Part shown: positions 45,922-56,999 of the stretch, one piece after another
How positions within the stretch are numbered: the first letter of the stretch is position 1
Layout of the letters: each line of letters begins with the position of its first letter
Source of the DNA: Asterella californica
Lineage: Eukaryota; Streptophyta; Marchantiopsida; Marchantiales; Aytoniaceae
Length of the DNA: 64,000 nt
Direction of reading: 5' to 3'
NCBI GenBank assembly: GCA_036924285.1
Contig: JAYKYS010000004.1
Span: 15,656,001 to 15,720,000, forward strand
Made by a program: the position numbers and the translations under genes
The notes under the pieces: generated by a model
What the model was told of the DNA's origin: nothing
The model's database searches: none
Seen by the model: the letters and a program-made list of their open reading frames with translations, nothing else

Positions 45922-46582
45922 AATAGGTTTGGAAAGATTTTCTTTCTCCTCTTCCAAGGTTGATCCGAAATAAGGGATGTAACATAGGTCTATTGCAGAA
46001 TCGACCTATATTACAATTAGTTATTAACGTATTATACATAGTACATATAGAGTTTGGCGTTTGCCACCTTACCCTAACATGATCTAACCTGTCTGGTTAA
46101 GCAGGACATATGTCTCGGGTAAGGTGAAAAACGTTGCGCAAGGTAACATTTACTTCTTCAGAAATATGAAAATTACATTTGATTAACGTATCCATCTGTA
46201 ACAATATTATTGAAGTGTTATTCGAACTACATTTAGGTGGTTTTTCTTTTCTTCTGTTCATTCAGTGTAGAAAATGTATCTGGGGATGTGTTATACCATA
46301 GTAGATACCATAACAGATACCTGTAATCCATTGTTTCATACCATAGTAGATACTTAAACACTATCTATAATACCTTAATCTGGGGATGTGTTCTACCATA
46401 GTAGATACTATAACAGATACCTATAATCTACTCTGTCACACCATAGTAGATTTTATATACACTACGTTTAATACCTTAATAACTAATTGTAATATAGGTC
46501 GACTCTCCAATAGACCTATGTTACATCCCTTCTTTCGAATAAACCTTGGAAGTGGAGAATGAAAATCTTTTCAAACCTATTT
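45922..46582. mobile_element. MITE-like element with ~130-bp terminal inverted repeats
   Basis: The left arm (45922-46050) and right arm (46453-46582) are inverted copies. Both include AATAGGTTTG(G/A)AAAGATTTTC, CCAAGGTT, AGGGATGTAACATAGGTCTA and CGACCTATATTACAATTAGT. Identity is roughly 85% or better. The ~400-bp centre encodes nothing and holds a tandem repeat. This fits a non-autonomous foldback or MITE-like element. The outermost end and target duplication are unclear because similarity fades gradually outside 45922. Confidence 0.82.
46279..46478 (+). repeat. 100-bp tandem repeat inside inverted-repeat element
   Basis: Two units (46279-46378, 46379-46478) each start TCTGGGGATGTGTT, contain CCATAGTAGATAC motifs and end AATACCTTAA. 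Identity is about 80-85%. CCATAGTAGAT appears four times in all. Confidence 0.85.
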
Positions 46583-48553
46583 TGGTTTGCCGAGTTCTAG
46601 CATTTCTAAGATGTTTGCGCAAGGTACTCAACTTCTGCCTTCAATGGACCTCTAAAGATGACTGGGATGATGTTAACCTTATTAGAAAATTAAGAGGTGG
46701 AAAAGTATCATTTAGGATCATGTCTAGTTAAACTTCTGCACAATGCCCTCTTACAATAACGATTCGGTTTCTCCTTCCTTCATCCGTTGGTCAAAGAGCG
46801 TTGGACTCTGTCCTGGAGAATAAAGGGTCGCAAACTGTGGGCAAACTAGACTCTCCAAAGTATGCTTTTGACAGGAACCTGTGAAACAAGAATTTGCAAC
46901 TGTGCTGGGGCATAGACGTCCTTTTCTACGAAAGATGGAGATCACCGAAAACAGTTCCAATCAAAGCCCCACCCTTCAACCCTATCACCCATACGACCTT
47001 CTCCCTCTCAGGTGAGGCACTGCTCTGTCTCAGTACGGGACAATTGGAAGTCTCATTTGAGAGTTTTAAACTGAATCGGAACTCCCGAGAACGCCGAGTA
47101 TGAGACCAGCAAATTTCACGAATGTGTTACAACAACACCGCCCAAGAACCGACCCTGCTCCGGTTCTTAAACCTCATGCTATCCATGAGAACAACGCACG
47201 GATCAACGAGAGCATATTTCAGGCGCCAACAGTCTTGAATATTTACACCCTTACTACAAGATTCTGCCTCTCCGTCCATTCTATGCTGACCAGATCCTAC
47301 CCTAGGAACTCCACCATCTCGAGCTGCAACATTCAGACGACCGTCAATGTGAGAGCTTCGCAATCCTGACTTTTAGCTACAAAGTGTGAAACCAAATCGC
47401 TCGAAAAGAGCGACCGAAGGGTCTGATTCTTACAGACAGCATACAAACCACGCCATTACATGACTTGACCAGTCAGTCAGTCCGTCCATCCTGAACCCTT
47501 AGGATCCGGTTGGTTATTTTCCAGAGCATGTACGCAAGCACATGCCCGCTTCATAATAAGTTCATATCATCCTTATTAGGCTAAAGACGGGTCGATATTC
47601 CTTCCGAAAGAATCGTACATAGAGGAACCAAGTTCAAAAGAAGTGACATTAAACACGGGCCTGAGTTGGTTCCGCTAGTCCTTACAAGCTAACAAGCAGT
47701 GATGAACATTTGGTTCTTTTCACATAGTCTACTCTCTGTAAGTGCAACCTTTACAGCAAAGCTTTTCAGGGTAAAGGGTATAAAGGGTTTGCACTTATGG
47801 TTAAGTGCAGCCTTGCCATTACCTAAGTCAGAATTACATACTGAATAAATGAATATACAACAACACAGCACCGCCCTCCCGCTTACACCAGCAATCCACT
47901 CCAATAGCTGGCTCGCAACTGAAGCAAGCTCATCTCCATGATTTTCTGTTAATTCACACAAATGGCCTTGGCAACGGAAGAGGATACGGATTGTCACATC
48001 AAACTACGGGAGCATGAAACACCAGATCTATGAATCTCTTGTATCTCCAACTGAGGGTACGTAAAACGAGACCGAAAATAAACTGCTTTTCCAAGCTTCA
48101 CCGAAACCGTTCGCATGACCTCAACTATCTGCAAGAACTGAACTTCAAGCAAAGAGTAACAGGTCTTAAATGAGTTAAACTAGTCTTGTTCACAGATCGC
48201 CTGCAGCTACATTTGTACAGATGGTTGATTTTCCTCAATCAAAAAGCCGAGATTTCACTCACATCTCAGGACCTAGCTTTGAGGGTAACTATGACTGCGA
48301 AGTTCAAAATCAATCTATTGTCCTCTCATAACTGCTTCATTGAAAACTCATTCAGGTCAGCATACCTGTCCCACTAACAGCTTACTACTTCGTGTTAACA
48401 TGGGAGGAAAACAGAAAGAAAGCCCTCATGTATCTTCGCTGGGAAACTCACCCCAGTTTACCATATACAAATAACGTGAAGAATGCTCTAGAAGTGATGC
48501 TAAGCGAAGAATGATTGCAACTTTCTCCACCAGAAAACCGAAAATCACCACAA
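46583..48553. other. No gene seen; downstream of SmD1
   Basis: No protein resemblance. The right part must hold the SmD1 3' UTR (minus strand). The left part is next to the inverted-repeat element. Confidence 0.4.
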
Positions 48554-50628
48554 CTACCGACCACGTCCTCGTCCACGTCCTCTGCCTCTACCCCGGCCCC
48601 GGCCCACTGGTTTCCCTGCAAACACGGAGTTCGTCAACTTAGTAAGCCGATTGTACAAATCGGTGCAATCCGCAACGAGCTTTCCTCAGTAGAGCTCCTC
48701 TACGTAAATTATGCTCATGAGTTTATGTAGATGGTGCAGCAAGCAGATAGAGCAGACAGATTGAACCACAGCGCGCAGTTTCTATATCTATCTCAAAGGT
48801 AACGACAGGAGTGGCGAAGGAATAACTGCAGATTTGTAAGAGTGTCAAACGTCGAGCTAATAAGGAGGATGCAAGTACCGATCCAAAGTTTGAAGCATTA
48901 CCTGCCGAAGGCTTCTTAGCTTTCACTCTCGGGGTGTCATCGACAAGAAGTGTATCCAAATTCAGACTGTCAGGAAGAATATAATAGCGGATGTTGTTCC
49001 CTCTGATGCTAAGATGATCGAGAGTAACGGGGTTCTTCCCCTTAAGAGTCAGCTTTACTGTCTTCAAGTGAGTGTTCATGCTGATATCCACACCTGTTCA
49101 ACGTACAAGTAAGTGTCAGTGGTTAACCCTACAATACCGATAAATTCAAATCACGTAGTCTACTGGTAAATCAATCTATTCTCTGGGTCATGACCGACCA
49201 CGCAAACTTGGGTGGAGCATTCACAATAATTCTAGACGAGTGCACTCAACATCTCGAATTTCCAGTTGAAGTCCAAGATGGTCGTGTGAACTCAGAAACG
49301 ACGGTTTTAAAGTAACACTCAAGACAACAAAATATATATGCTGCTCAAATGGCTACACAAACAAGTTACAGAAACCAAAATAGGCAGAAAAATTGTTGGG
49401 AATATCCGGGAAGTAGCGGCGCAGTGACGAGTAAAGGGAGGGACAGAAAAAAACGTGACTTTCGAATTCGATTATCAACACTGCAGTGTACGATAAAATC
49501 TGTGTCTTGTAGCAAAAGTCTAGTAGACGCAGACTCACGCATTAAGCTTGACTAACTCATCGCCCCACGGAAAGAGGGGGGATTGCACAGTCACCGCTCT
49601 CAGATAGACTCTGAGATTGCTAGTTCTTTCCTCTGTCCGAAATTTTACGCCCCGTCTGAGATTTGCTTAGGAACGACAAGGTGCGCTCAAATGAATCTGA
49701 AGTACATGCGTTACACGGGACGGAGAACCCACACCTGTGATTGTTCCGTGAACTATAGTGCCATTCTTCAACTCGATCGTTACGGTCTCATTGTTCAGCT
49801 TCATCAAAAACCTGAGACATTAAGAAAGAAAATCAGTTACCCCGCATTAGCTAGAGTAGTGCACATCTTAGTATAACAGGCGTTAAGGTTAATAGAACTT
49901 TGTGATTTCGTGCTGATTTTGAAACCAGCCTATAGGGACTTCCTCGGAATTAAGTCCAGACAGGCTCAACGGAGGTTCTCGTCGTGCACCCCAGATTGTT
50001 TCACAGGGGTGCGCGGTTTCACAATCCAAGAAAAGAAGACAAAATGACTCTAATGGTTCTTGCAACCTGAAAACATTAAGACACTGTGTCTCACTGCCTC
50101 GTTCTTCAAATTATGGTTTCGTATCGCTTCTCTCGAGGAAAGCGCACAGAATGTGAAACAAGAAGTCAGCGTTTCACACAATGGCAACAGTCGTTTTCTG
50201 ATAACATACATTAAGACGAATAACAAACGGGGTAAGCGCACATGAGGCAGCTTTCCACGATGATCATCACCCTGCCCATCAACAACTTCATAAGCGCAAG
50301 ATGACGGGCCAACAAAAGTTAAAATGAGGGCTGTAGCGACCTAGTACTGTTAAAGGATGAATTATCCTGCGATATTATAGCCTTGCTTTGACGTGCCGAC
50401 TGCAAGCAAGCACGCAAGAACACTCCGACGGGCGTATTCTTTCAATGTAATGTTCTTTATCCAAACTTAATGCAATTCTCTTAAACGGTCCTTCACCTTC
50501 GACGCAGTCCACTGAGACAAAGGGAAATCGCAGAATGCTATCTGACATAACTTACAAACTGGTAGTGTGATATCAAGCTAGGTCCACGACATCGCGTTCG
50601 GTCGAAACACCAACCTGACGAGCTTCAT
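48554..50628 (-). CDS. SmD1: Small nuclear ribonucleoprotein SmD1, 114 aa, four coding exons
   Basis: Exons on the minus strand: 50628-50615 (14 nt, ATG then MKLV plus two bases), 49811-49735, 49093-48902, 48615-48554 (stop 48554-48556). All introns are GT-AG and phases join to 345 nt. The protein begins [20 protein letters not shown] and carries the Sm1 motif ([20 protein letters not shown]), the Sm2 motif ([15 protein letters not shown]), then [16 protein letters not shown] and a C-terminal (GR)n tail, the site of symmetric arginine dimethylation in SmD1. SmD1 is one of seven Sm proteins forming the ring on U1, U2, U4 and U5 snRNAs in the spliceosome. Length and sequence match the family and no lesion is seen. 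The tiny first coding exon was placed by its exact fit to the family N-terminus and splice phase. Confidence 0.97.
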
Positions 50629-51362
50629 GACTGGTACTCGTGGATCACTTCCCTAGGGAGATCCTTGGAGAGAGCCGAAGAATCCGGACAAACGATCAAT
50701 TGCTTGTAGTTGGTACAAATATACAACGAATGCTCGTTACTTTGGGATGTCGACTTGATTTTCTGCACTCAAACACTCAAACACGTAAACATAACACGCA
50801 TCCGAAACCCACCAATTTCCAAAATTTGTTCGGCTCTATCGCTGACTTTCAAACTCTCACTTGCCAGCTTCAGCCCGCAGGGCTCTCTTCCTCCCTCCCC
50901 TTGCGTTGTCCCCGCTGTTTCCCTCCCGTTTCGTTCTTCCATCCCTCTTTCAACCCTAATTGCCTAACCCGAGGCTACAAGACCACGGTGGTGGAAGTTC
51001 GCTCGCGCGACTATTTACCAACGGATGAACTCTGATCGTGGATCTGGCATCGGCCGATTCATCAGCTGCCTCGCGTAACCATGGTTAACGCGAACGCATT
51101 TCAAATTCGAAGGTGTCTTTGGAGAGTTCTCCCTTGCTCTCCCCCTCCCACGTGGGATCCATATAAAAACAGCTGATCCCACGACCCAACTTTGACGACA
51201 GTCAAATTAATAAGGCTTGCCAAGTACATCATAAAACTGGACTTGAAGCGCCATGTCGACTTAGAAGAGGAAGGAATGGGATAAATGCTACGAACGAGTG
51301 AGAAAAGCATCCACCGTGGCTAACACGTATTAGGAATATATTAAACCACAAGTTCCACTACA
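50629..51362 (-). promoter_or_regulatory. Upstream region of SmD1
   Basis: Contains the 5' UTR and probably the promoter of SmD1 (minus strand). I see no coding region; plus-strand frames here are CT-rich and have no family features. Transcription start not determined. Confidence 0.35.
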
Positions 51363-51409
51363 TTAGCGGTGGGATATCCCACCGCTAAGTATTGTTAACT
51401 AAAACTAGT
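51363..51409 (+). other. 26-bp perfect palindrome followed by CTAG/T (Helitron-like 3' end)
   Basis: 51363-51388 is a perfect palindrome with half-site TTAGCGGTGGGAT. Sixteen bases later comes CTAG (51405-51408) followed by T. Directly after, CGCGTTTAGACGCG forms a second small hairpin. Helitrons end in a hairpin followed by CTRR and insert before T, so this may be a Helitron 3' terminus. No matching 5' TC end was identified. Confidence 0.4.
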
Positions 51410-52288
51410 CGCGTTTAGACGCGGCGGACCAGTCCATCGAATATGCGCTTTGTTGGTATATTTTTATTCGTCATCGAGAAGTGACGATCTGTGACTCAAA
51501 ACATAGAGAATCTGAAGATCTTCAAAAATGATATCAACCTGGTCAAAATCTGAGATCTGACGGCTCAGATTTTCTCTCTCAAAGAATGAACTTATGAAAA
51601 TCAGAGAAAAAGAATCTACTCAAATTTGAAATTTGAATGGTGCTTGTACAAAATACTATGCGTTAGAGTACACAGACACAACACAGTAAGAATCGTCAAC
51701 CGAAATCGTTATTTCACTCGCGAGGGGTGGCGCAGCGATTGGAGTCCGATCTGCATGCCACTAGGTAATTGATATTTCTGGCTGCCGGAAACCGGATTTT
51801 CGCACGCCGGAAATATTTTTCCAGCGGTCACTTCGCGGAAGTCCCTGTCAAGCTGGGTCGAGCGGATCTGGCCTTCCTACTGGTAGGTGAGAGGGTTACA
51901 GGTACAAGGGTATACCTTCCGATAATTGTTTTCACTCTCATTCTCTTTTCACTCTCATTCTTGTTTCTTGATCTCATTCTGCCATTTGCTCTCTCAAGTT
52001 TTCATTCTAGTTTCTTGGTGATTTTTTGGGGTGTGCATGTCCTTCCTAGCTTATTGTTCGGTTTGAATAGTGAGTTCAGTCTGATTCTATAGTAGAGGTT
52101 TTCACTAACATTATTTTCATATTTTGATAATATTATACTTTGCTGAGGTTCTAGAGTGGAAATAGGGGATTGGTTTTAGAGTTTTGTACTACTTCCTAGT
52201 TGGGTGGATTTGGTCACAGTACTAGATCTTTGTTGGACCTCCGGACGGATAGACGTGCGTGGATTCATTACACTTTCTAGTTTTAGTG
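51410..52288. other. No gene seen
   Basis: No recognised coding sequence. Repeated TTTTCACTCTCATTC and a TCTCATTCT block near 51930-52010 give a CT-rich stretch just ahead of the transposase relic. Confidence 0.4.
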
Positions 52289-54632
52289 ATGCCGCCCAGA
52301 AACCATCTTAGACGACAAGGGGATCGTCACGCACCTAGAGGATGTCCGGAGGTCCCCACGGGTATGGTGAGGGTTCCAGAGTCAGTGCTATCTAGGTATG
52401 TGCATGTCATGAGACTCTTGGGTCCTGGGGCGGGTCACGCTGCCGTGTTCAGATTTTTGTTTGCAACAGCTGAGTCGCGGATAGATCAGATGACCTTGGA
52501 CGCTAAGCAGTTATCGGTTGACCCAGATGTAATCTCAGAGGAGGGTGTTCTGGAGGAGGAGAGCGCATCCAGAGTTGTTGATGAGTTTGTTGCGGATGCG
52601 GATGTGTTGCATGCTCTTGGCATCGTAGCCAATGAAGACCAGCTACTTATCTTTTGACATTTGGCTTTATGTTATGTTTGCATATATTTGTACTATATGA
52701 CTTCAATTGTTTGTAAAGTATGTAAGGTGTTTGTAACCTTCGCTATTTTGTTTGTAGGGTTTAAGGTCAACAATACTAGACTCCTAGGTTGAGGAGGCTG
52801 TTTTGATGGATTCTGATATTCTGGGGGGGAGGTCATGAGGAAGGGGGGCCGAGTGTAGCTACAGATGGAGTTGTTGGTGACCTACCAGTCTATGCATTTG
52901 TAGCCGCATCTCGGTTGAGAGAACTCTTTCAGACGTTTAGCGTTAGATGTCCTCACTACGGATGCTCGCATTCATTTTTACCACCCATTATTTCCTCGAT
53001 CCATCAAAGATGGTCTGTGAAGCTAATATATCTTGATCGACATACATATGGATGGAGATCCACGGAGATGGAGATATATAATAGTGTCCCAAACGTTACC
53101 CATTGCATGTACTCAGCTGCATTATGTGTTGGGCTAGGGTTCTCCCAGTTGGATTCTATGTATCGAGAGGGTGGTTTAGCTCCGGAATCGAGGACCCACT
53201 TCTTCTATTTCCAGAGTGACACCCGGAGAGAGATAGGGTGGATTGAGATGACGTTGGACCTTTGGTCCAGAAAGAAGGCCGAGCTACGGACGCAAGTGTT
53301 GGCCAAACACTTCTCAGACTTGAACACGGCTCCTCCAGACGGTGAGCTCAATGCTACCTTTTTTATGCTCAATGTTCAATGCGTTCTTTTCTTATTTTCC
53401 TTGACGGATTAGAGTGGAGGCATAGTTGGTCACTTCTGACCAAACTTATTATCTTGTAGGAAATTTTGTTGTTTACGCTGACTTGAGATATGACTCGACG
53501 CGTAATGAATTCAACGACACATGTGTATTCCTCGACGCGAGTGATGGTCGTGTGATAGAGTTGATGAACATGACGCGTGTGGAGACAAGAAATAATTCAT
53601 GGCTGATTGAGGATCGTGCGTTCGAGGAGGACATTCAGCGATTGCTAGCTCGTGGAATAGTGCCAGACGAGGTCGTGCATGACGACAAGAGTTCAGTGGA
53701 TGTCATCTTACTCCGTCACGGGATTGTTAGCCAGAAGGACTTGTGACACAAGTGCAAGAATGTTATCAAGAGGTTCTTGGTCGACTTGGTGAACAAGAAG
53801 CGTGTTCCTAGAGCCGTTGAAGATGCTTAGGTGGCAGCTGACTTGGAGCTCCTGACAAAGAGGCACTTGGTGACTTGGCTACGTTCCCAAGGAGCATCAA
53901 TTGTTGGAAACAAGCCTCAGCTAGTTGAGCGGATGGCCACGATGAGAGGATTGAATTCAGGAGATCATGTGCGATCTCGACGGATTATGTACCATGAGTT
54001 GGTTGAACATGGCATAACTGACAAGTTGAAGGGGTAGATCTATACATGTGCACAATTGAATGCCAAGAGAACCGTTAGGGAGGAGAGACGTACAATCAAG
54101 AGGAGGAGGATGCGTCACTGATGTGTTTAGACATCGGAAATGCTGCGCATCATTGGGCTGGAGATCATGTTACGTGTTTTATCCTCGCTTGCGAAACTGA
54201 AGTACGTCGTACGTGTTGCAGTATGTCTGACTTGAATACACCCGCAGCTGATACCTATTACACGAAGAGTAAGTTTTCATCCTCGACTAATCATTTCTAT
54301 AAACCTTGGCTGTTTATGTCATTTCTTATCTCTTGACGTCTATACTCTACGTAGATGGACCTGCGCATGTGGCCATGGTGAGTTTCCTCACACGGTTTAT
54401 CACACCCATGAAGATGCATTTTATACACGGGCGAGAGAACTATATGTCGGAAACTTTCAACTCTGTTATCAACAAGTTTGCCACGAAGAGGATCCATTTT
54501 GCGAGGATCCACGAAGCTCATCTCGCTGTATGCGCAATGGATTGGAATGAGAACATCACTCGCGAGTCGATCAAGATATATCATCGTCCACCACAACACA
54601 CGACTGTACGTCATAGAATCGGCACTATATGA
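52289..54632 (+). pseudogene. DDE-type transposase relic of animal-like type, with intron
   Basis: ATG at 52289 (MPPRNHLRRQ) opens a 123-codon N-terminal segment ending at 52657. From about 52870 an open frame reads ELFQTFSVRCPHYGCSHSF (Cys pair), WRSTEMEIYNSVPN and AALCVGLGFSQLDSMYREGG. An intron at 53342-53459 (GTGAGC...TTGTAG) joins PPDG to NFVVYADLRYDSTRNEFND, which carries an acidic first-Asp site. Then RLLARGIVPDEVVHDDKSSVDV (second Asp) and DL-stop-HKCKNVIKRF, where TGA (53744) replaces the Trp of a W-H-K motif. A SAP domain follows. Near 54121 is IGNAAHHWAGDHVTC, and at 54306-54632 RENYMSETFNSVINKFATKR and AVCAMDWNENITRESI, with the catalytic-Glu region. From memory this pattern is common in transposase-like proteins of animal genomes; the superfamily is not certain. 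Stops at 53744, 53828 and 54035 plus a frameshift show decay. Confidence 0.6.
53831..54037 (+). pseudogene. SAP-domain segment of the transposase relic
   Basis: The frame continues that of 53460-53746 through TAG at 53828-53830. LELLTKRHLVTWLRSQGASI then GNKPQLVERM has the SAP pattern: two helices joined by a loop, with conserved hydrophobics, Gly and KxxLVxR. SAP domains bind DNA. This one sits between the W-H-K motif and the C-terminal conserved block, so it looks like an insertion within the catalytic domain. Ends at TAG 54035-54037. Confidence 0.7.
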
Positions 54633-55563
54633 GTGTTACCTCCTCGGAGTACTGAGTGGAAGACTGAGCTCTGAATGTGCTTGTTTGACGAACGTCCATC
54701 AACTTGAATGCAGATAAGGTTTACAAGTACATTTCATTGTACTTATTTTTTCTCTATATCCAGTTATCAATTTTCACTTGTTCAATTTATTTTGTACTTA
54801 GACTAACTCAAGTATCTTTTTTCCTTGTTTTCAGTTGCTGCTGCGTACAATGGCTATATGGACTCTCTTTTCTTTCGCGGATGGATTCTCTTTTCTTTCG
54901 CAGACGGACTCCCTACCCTTTCGTGGACGTGTTTGAAGTTTATGTGTGGATAAGCTTGAAGACTTTATTATTTTATTTCTCGAGTTTATATGTCTCTTAT
55001 TGTTTTCTGAACAGATCTAGAGAACAATAACTTTCTATCAATCGTAACGTGTATTTCTTTGCAAACAATAAAGCATTTTCTCTAAACTTGGTTATTCTTA
55101 TCTATTACTTGCTCATTTTTATTCCTCCGACCGATTATTCTTCAGATTTGAGTCCTTCTTGGAGGTTTTCAAACTTTCGTGGGAGTACAGTAGTCGGAAA
55201 GCTTGCTTCGTTATCCTAGTATTTTTTACCTGTTTCACAAAACCGGAATAGCAAAACCGGAGGTAAAAACCGTGTAGTTCTCATGTATTCACAAAACCGA
55301 GGTCTTGAAACCGGTACTTAAGCTGCATTTTACCTATTTTGTAGTTTCTGATTACCAAAACGGGAGGTAAATTTAATGTGTTTTACGTGTACGAGATAAA
55401 CGAGGATCTCAAAACGGATTACAAGCACTTCGTTTTTGCACTAAGGGCATTAGCACTCAGGGCATTAGCAAAACAAGAGTTCAATACCGGTTTTACGACC
55501 CAAAATTCTCACAAGACACTGACGGCAGTACATAGCAAAAATCGACCATGTCACAACCAATGT
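54633..55563. other. No gene seen
   Basis: Hydrophobic frames here are AT-rich noise. Three copies of a short motif, (A)AAACCGGAGGTAAA or AAACGGGAGGTAAA and related AAACCG(A/G)GGT forms, lie at 55252-55375 and may be part of a small repeat family. Confidence 0.4.
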
Positions 55564-55611
55564 ACCTTCGTTGGGAGTTGAACCCAACAAGCTGACCCGT
55601 TCAGCGAAGGT
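55564..55611 (-). ncRNA. Miniature tRNA-like cloverleaf lacking an anticodon arm
   Basis: On the minus strand a 7-bp outer stem (ACCTTCG with CGAAGGT) encloses GCTGA-ACGGG-TCAGC, a D-arm-like hairpin, and TTGGG-TTCAACT-CCCAA, a T-arm with the GTTCAAC loop and B-box-like GGGTTCAACTCCC. The three stems are perfect within 48 nt and are followed by ACA. No anticodon arm fits. It may be a tRNA with an internal deletion or a tRNA-derived repeat. Expression is unknown. Confidence 0.4.
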
Positions 55612-55770
55612 TCACTCCCCTCACAAGAGGAGAGGAGGCACAAGCCAAACAAAGTACAAAAGAACCCATACTTGTAAAGAAAATTAAAAAATCCAACCCA
55701 GTGAAGTACAATGATATGGTACATAACAGATGCAAAATATGATAAAGACAGAAACGGAAATCCAAAACAC

Positions 55771-56232
55771 TCAAGGTACATATCCAACATGGGTCTCTCC
55801 AAGCTCTTCCCAAGTTACCTGCACAGCTGATTGCAAGTACTCATGAAACTGAGTATGCTCTTTCCAGCCGGCTGCATCAGCCAACTGCCAGTACACAAGA
55901 TACCTTTGTTTCTTAGGCAAAGACTCTGCATAAGAGAACGCAGCACACAGAATAAAAGGCTCGGATTCTCTATCCAATGTGGCAGAAAATATATCACAAG
56001 CATCACAAAAAATAAGAAACATCTCTCGCATCCTCTCGACAGAAATCAGTCGAGCAAGTCTCATGAGAGCGTCAGAACGAGGTGCATAACGAGAAACACC
56101 CACCCATGAAAACTTCCACACCCCTTCCAAGACACGTTCGATGCGAAGCTTACACAAGGCGTCTTGCACAACGTCGGTGTCAGCCTCGTACATGTCACAA
56201 AAAGGAGAAACAGATACGGGTTCTACAGACAT
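55771..56232 (-). CDS. Hypothetical 153-aa protein
   Basis: ATG at 56232 opens MSVEPVSVSPFCDMYEADTD and runs to the stop at 55771-55773 (end ELGETHVGYVP). The frame extends further upstream to 56340 with a hydrophobic stretch (LFRIYFLLSLLVIVTGSLSV), giving 189 codons if the upstream ATG is used. Composition is protein-like: balanced, helical, with acidic and aromatic residues (EGVWKFSWVGVSRYAPRSDA, LPKKQRYLVYWQLADAAGW). I recognise no family. It sits amid repeats, so it could be a transposon-borne gene or chance. Confidence 0.35.
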   Translation of the reverse strand: MSVEPVSVSPFCDMYEADTDVVQDALCKLRIERVLEGVWKFSWVGVSRYAPRSDALMRLARLISVERMREMFLIFCDACDIFSATLDRESEPFILCAAFSYAESLPKKQRYLVYWQLADAAGWKEHTQFHEYLQSAVQVTWEELGETHVGYVP

Positions 56233-56295
56233 GATGAATACAGATAAAGAACCAGTAACAATAACCAGGAGCGATAACAAAAAGTATATGCGAAA

Positions 56296-56990
56296 GAGCC
56301 AATGCAGTACAGACCGCAACCGGAAATGATAAGCAAACAAAGTGCGGAGCTCCAGAGAGGTCGTGTAACCAAGCCGCGTCTCCTTTCTGTCAGAGCTCTA
56401 TAAAAAGAATGTACGAACGAGTCAATGTAGTACAGGTCGCAACCGGAAATGAGAACAAATAGAATGTACGAACGAGCCAATGCAATACAGACTACAACCT
56501 GAAATTGATAACACTGTCAAAAGATTCGAAAGTAGCACCTCAGTCCAAACCAAAGGAATAGTACACAAAATTACCCGAAAGCGAACCGTGAAGGAGTATG
56601 GCACAAACACGGACTAGCCCACACACGGGAGCGAGGCCCAAAGCCAGCTTCAAACGGCTGTTATCCACAATATCTCACCAGTCACTGCTCACAAGCGAGG
56701 TCCCAAGCCAGAGTATCACGATCGGTTACCCCACACTTCGTCACCAATCACTGTCCACAAGCGAGGCCGATCGTCAAATTGAAACAAACATAACCTCAGA
56801 CAAAGCCATCACGCACTGACGGGCCACGAAGTTACAAGCCAGCACTCACCACTCACCAAGAATTACAAGCCAGATTGAAACGAGACTGGGCTAGCCGGGA
56901 TGAAACAACCACTGCCCACTCACGAAGTTACAAGCCAGATTGAAACGAGCACGGGCTAGCCCGGACGAAGCCACCACTCACTGTCCACAA
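56296..56990 (+). repeat. Cluster of short direct repeats
   Basis: GAGCCAATGCAGTACAGACC and variants recur at about 56296, 56419 and 56472, each followed by (G)CAACC(G/T)GAAAT. Further right, CACAAGCGAGG(C/T)C recurs near 56690, 56756 and 56986, and TTACAAGCCAGATTGAAACG recurs at about 56862 and 56935, followed by GGGCTAGCC(C)GG. Imperfect and irregularly spaced, with no conserved spacer, so not an array of the CRISPR type. Confidence 0.75.
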
Positions 56991-56999
56991 GCGACGGCG

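Noticed and set aside
50640..51035. 131-codon plus-strand frame upstream of SmD1
   Set aside because: Pro/Ser/Leu-rich translation of CT-rich DNA, overlaps the SmD1 upstream region, no family features.
54704..55030. Hydrophobic 108-codon frame resembling a membrane protein
   Set aside because: Composition follows from T-rich DNA; no conserved motif.
56296..56990. Possible CRISPR-like array
   Set aside because: Repeats differ in sequence and spacing, and the window is clearly eukaryotic.
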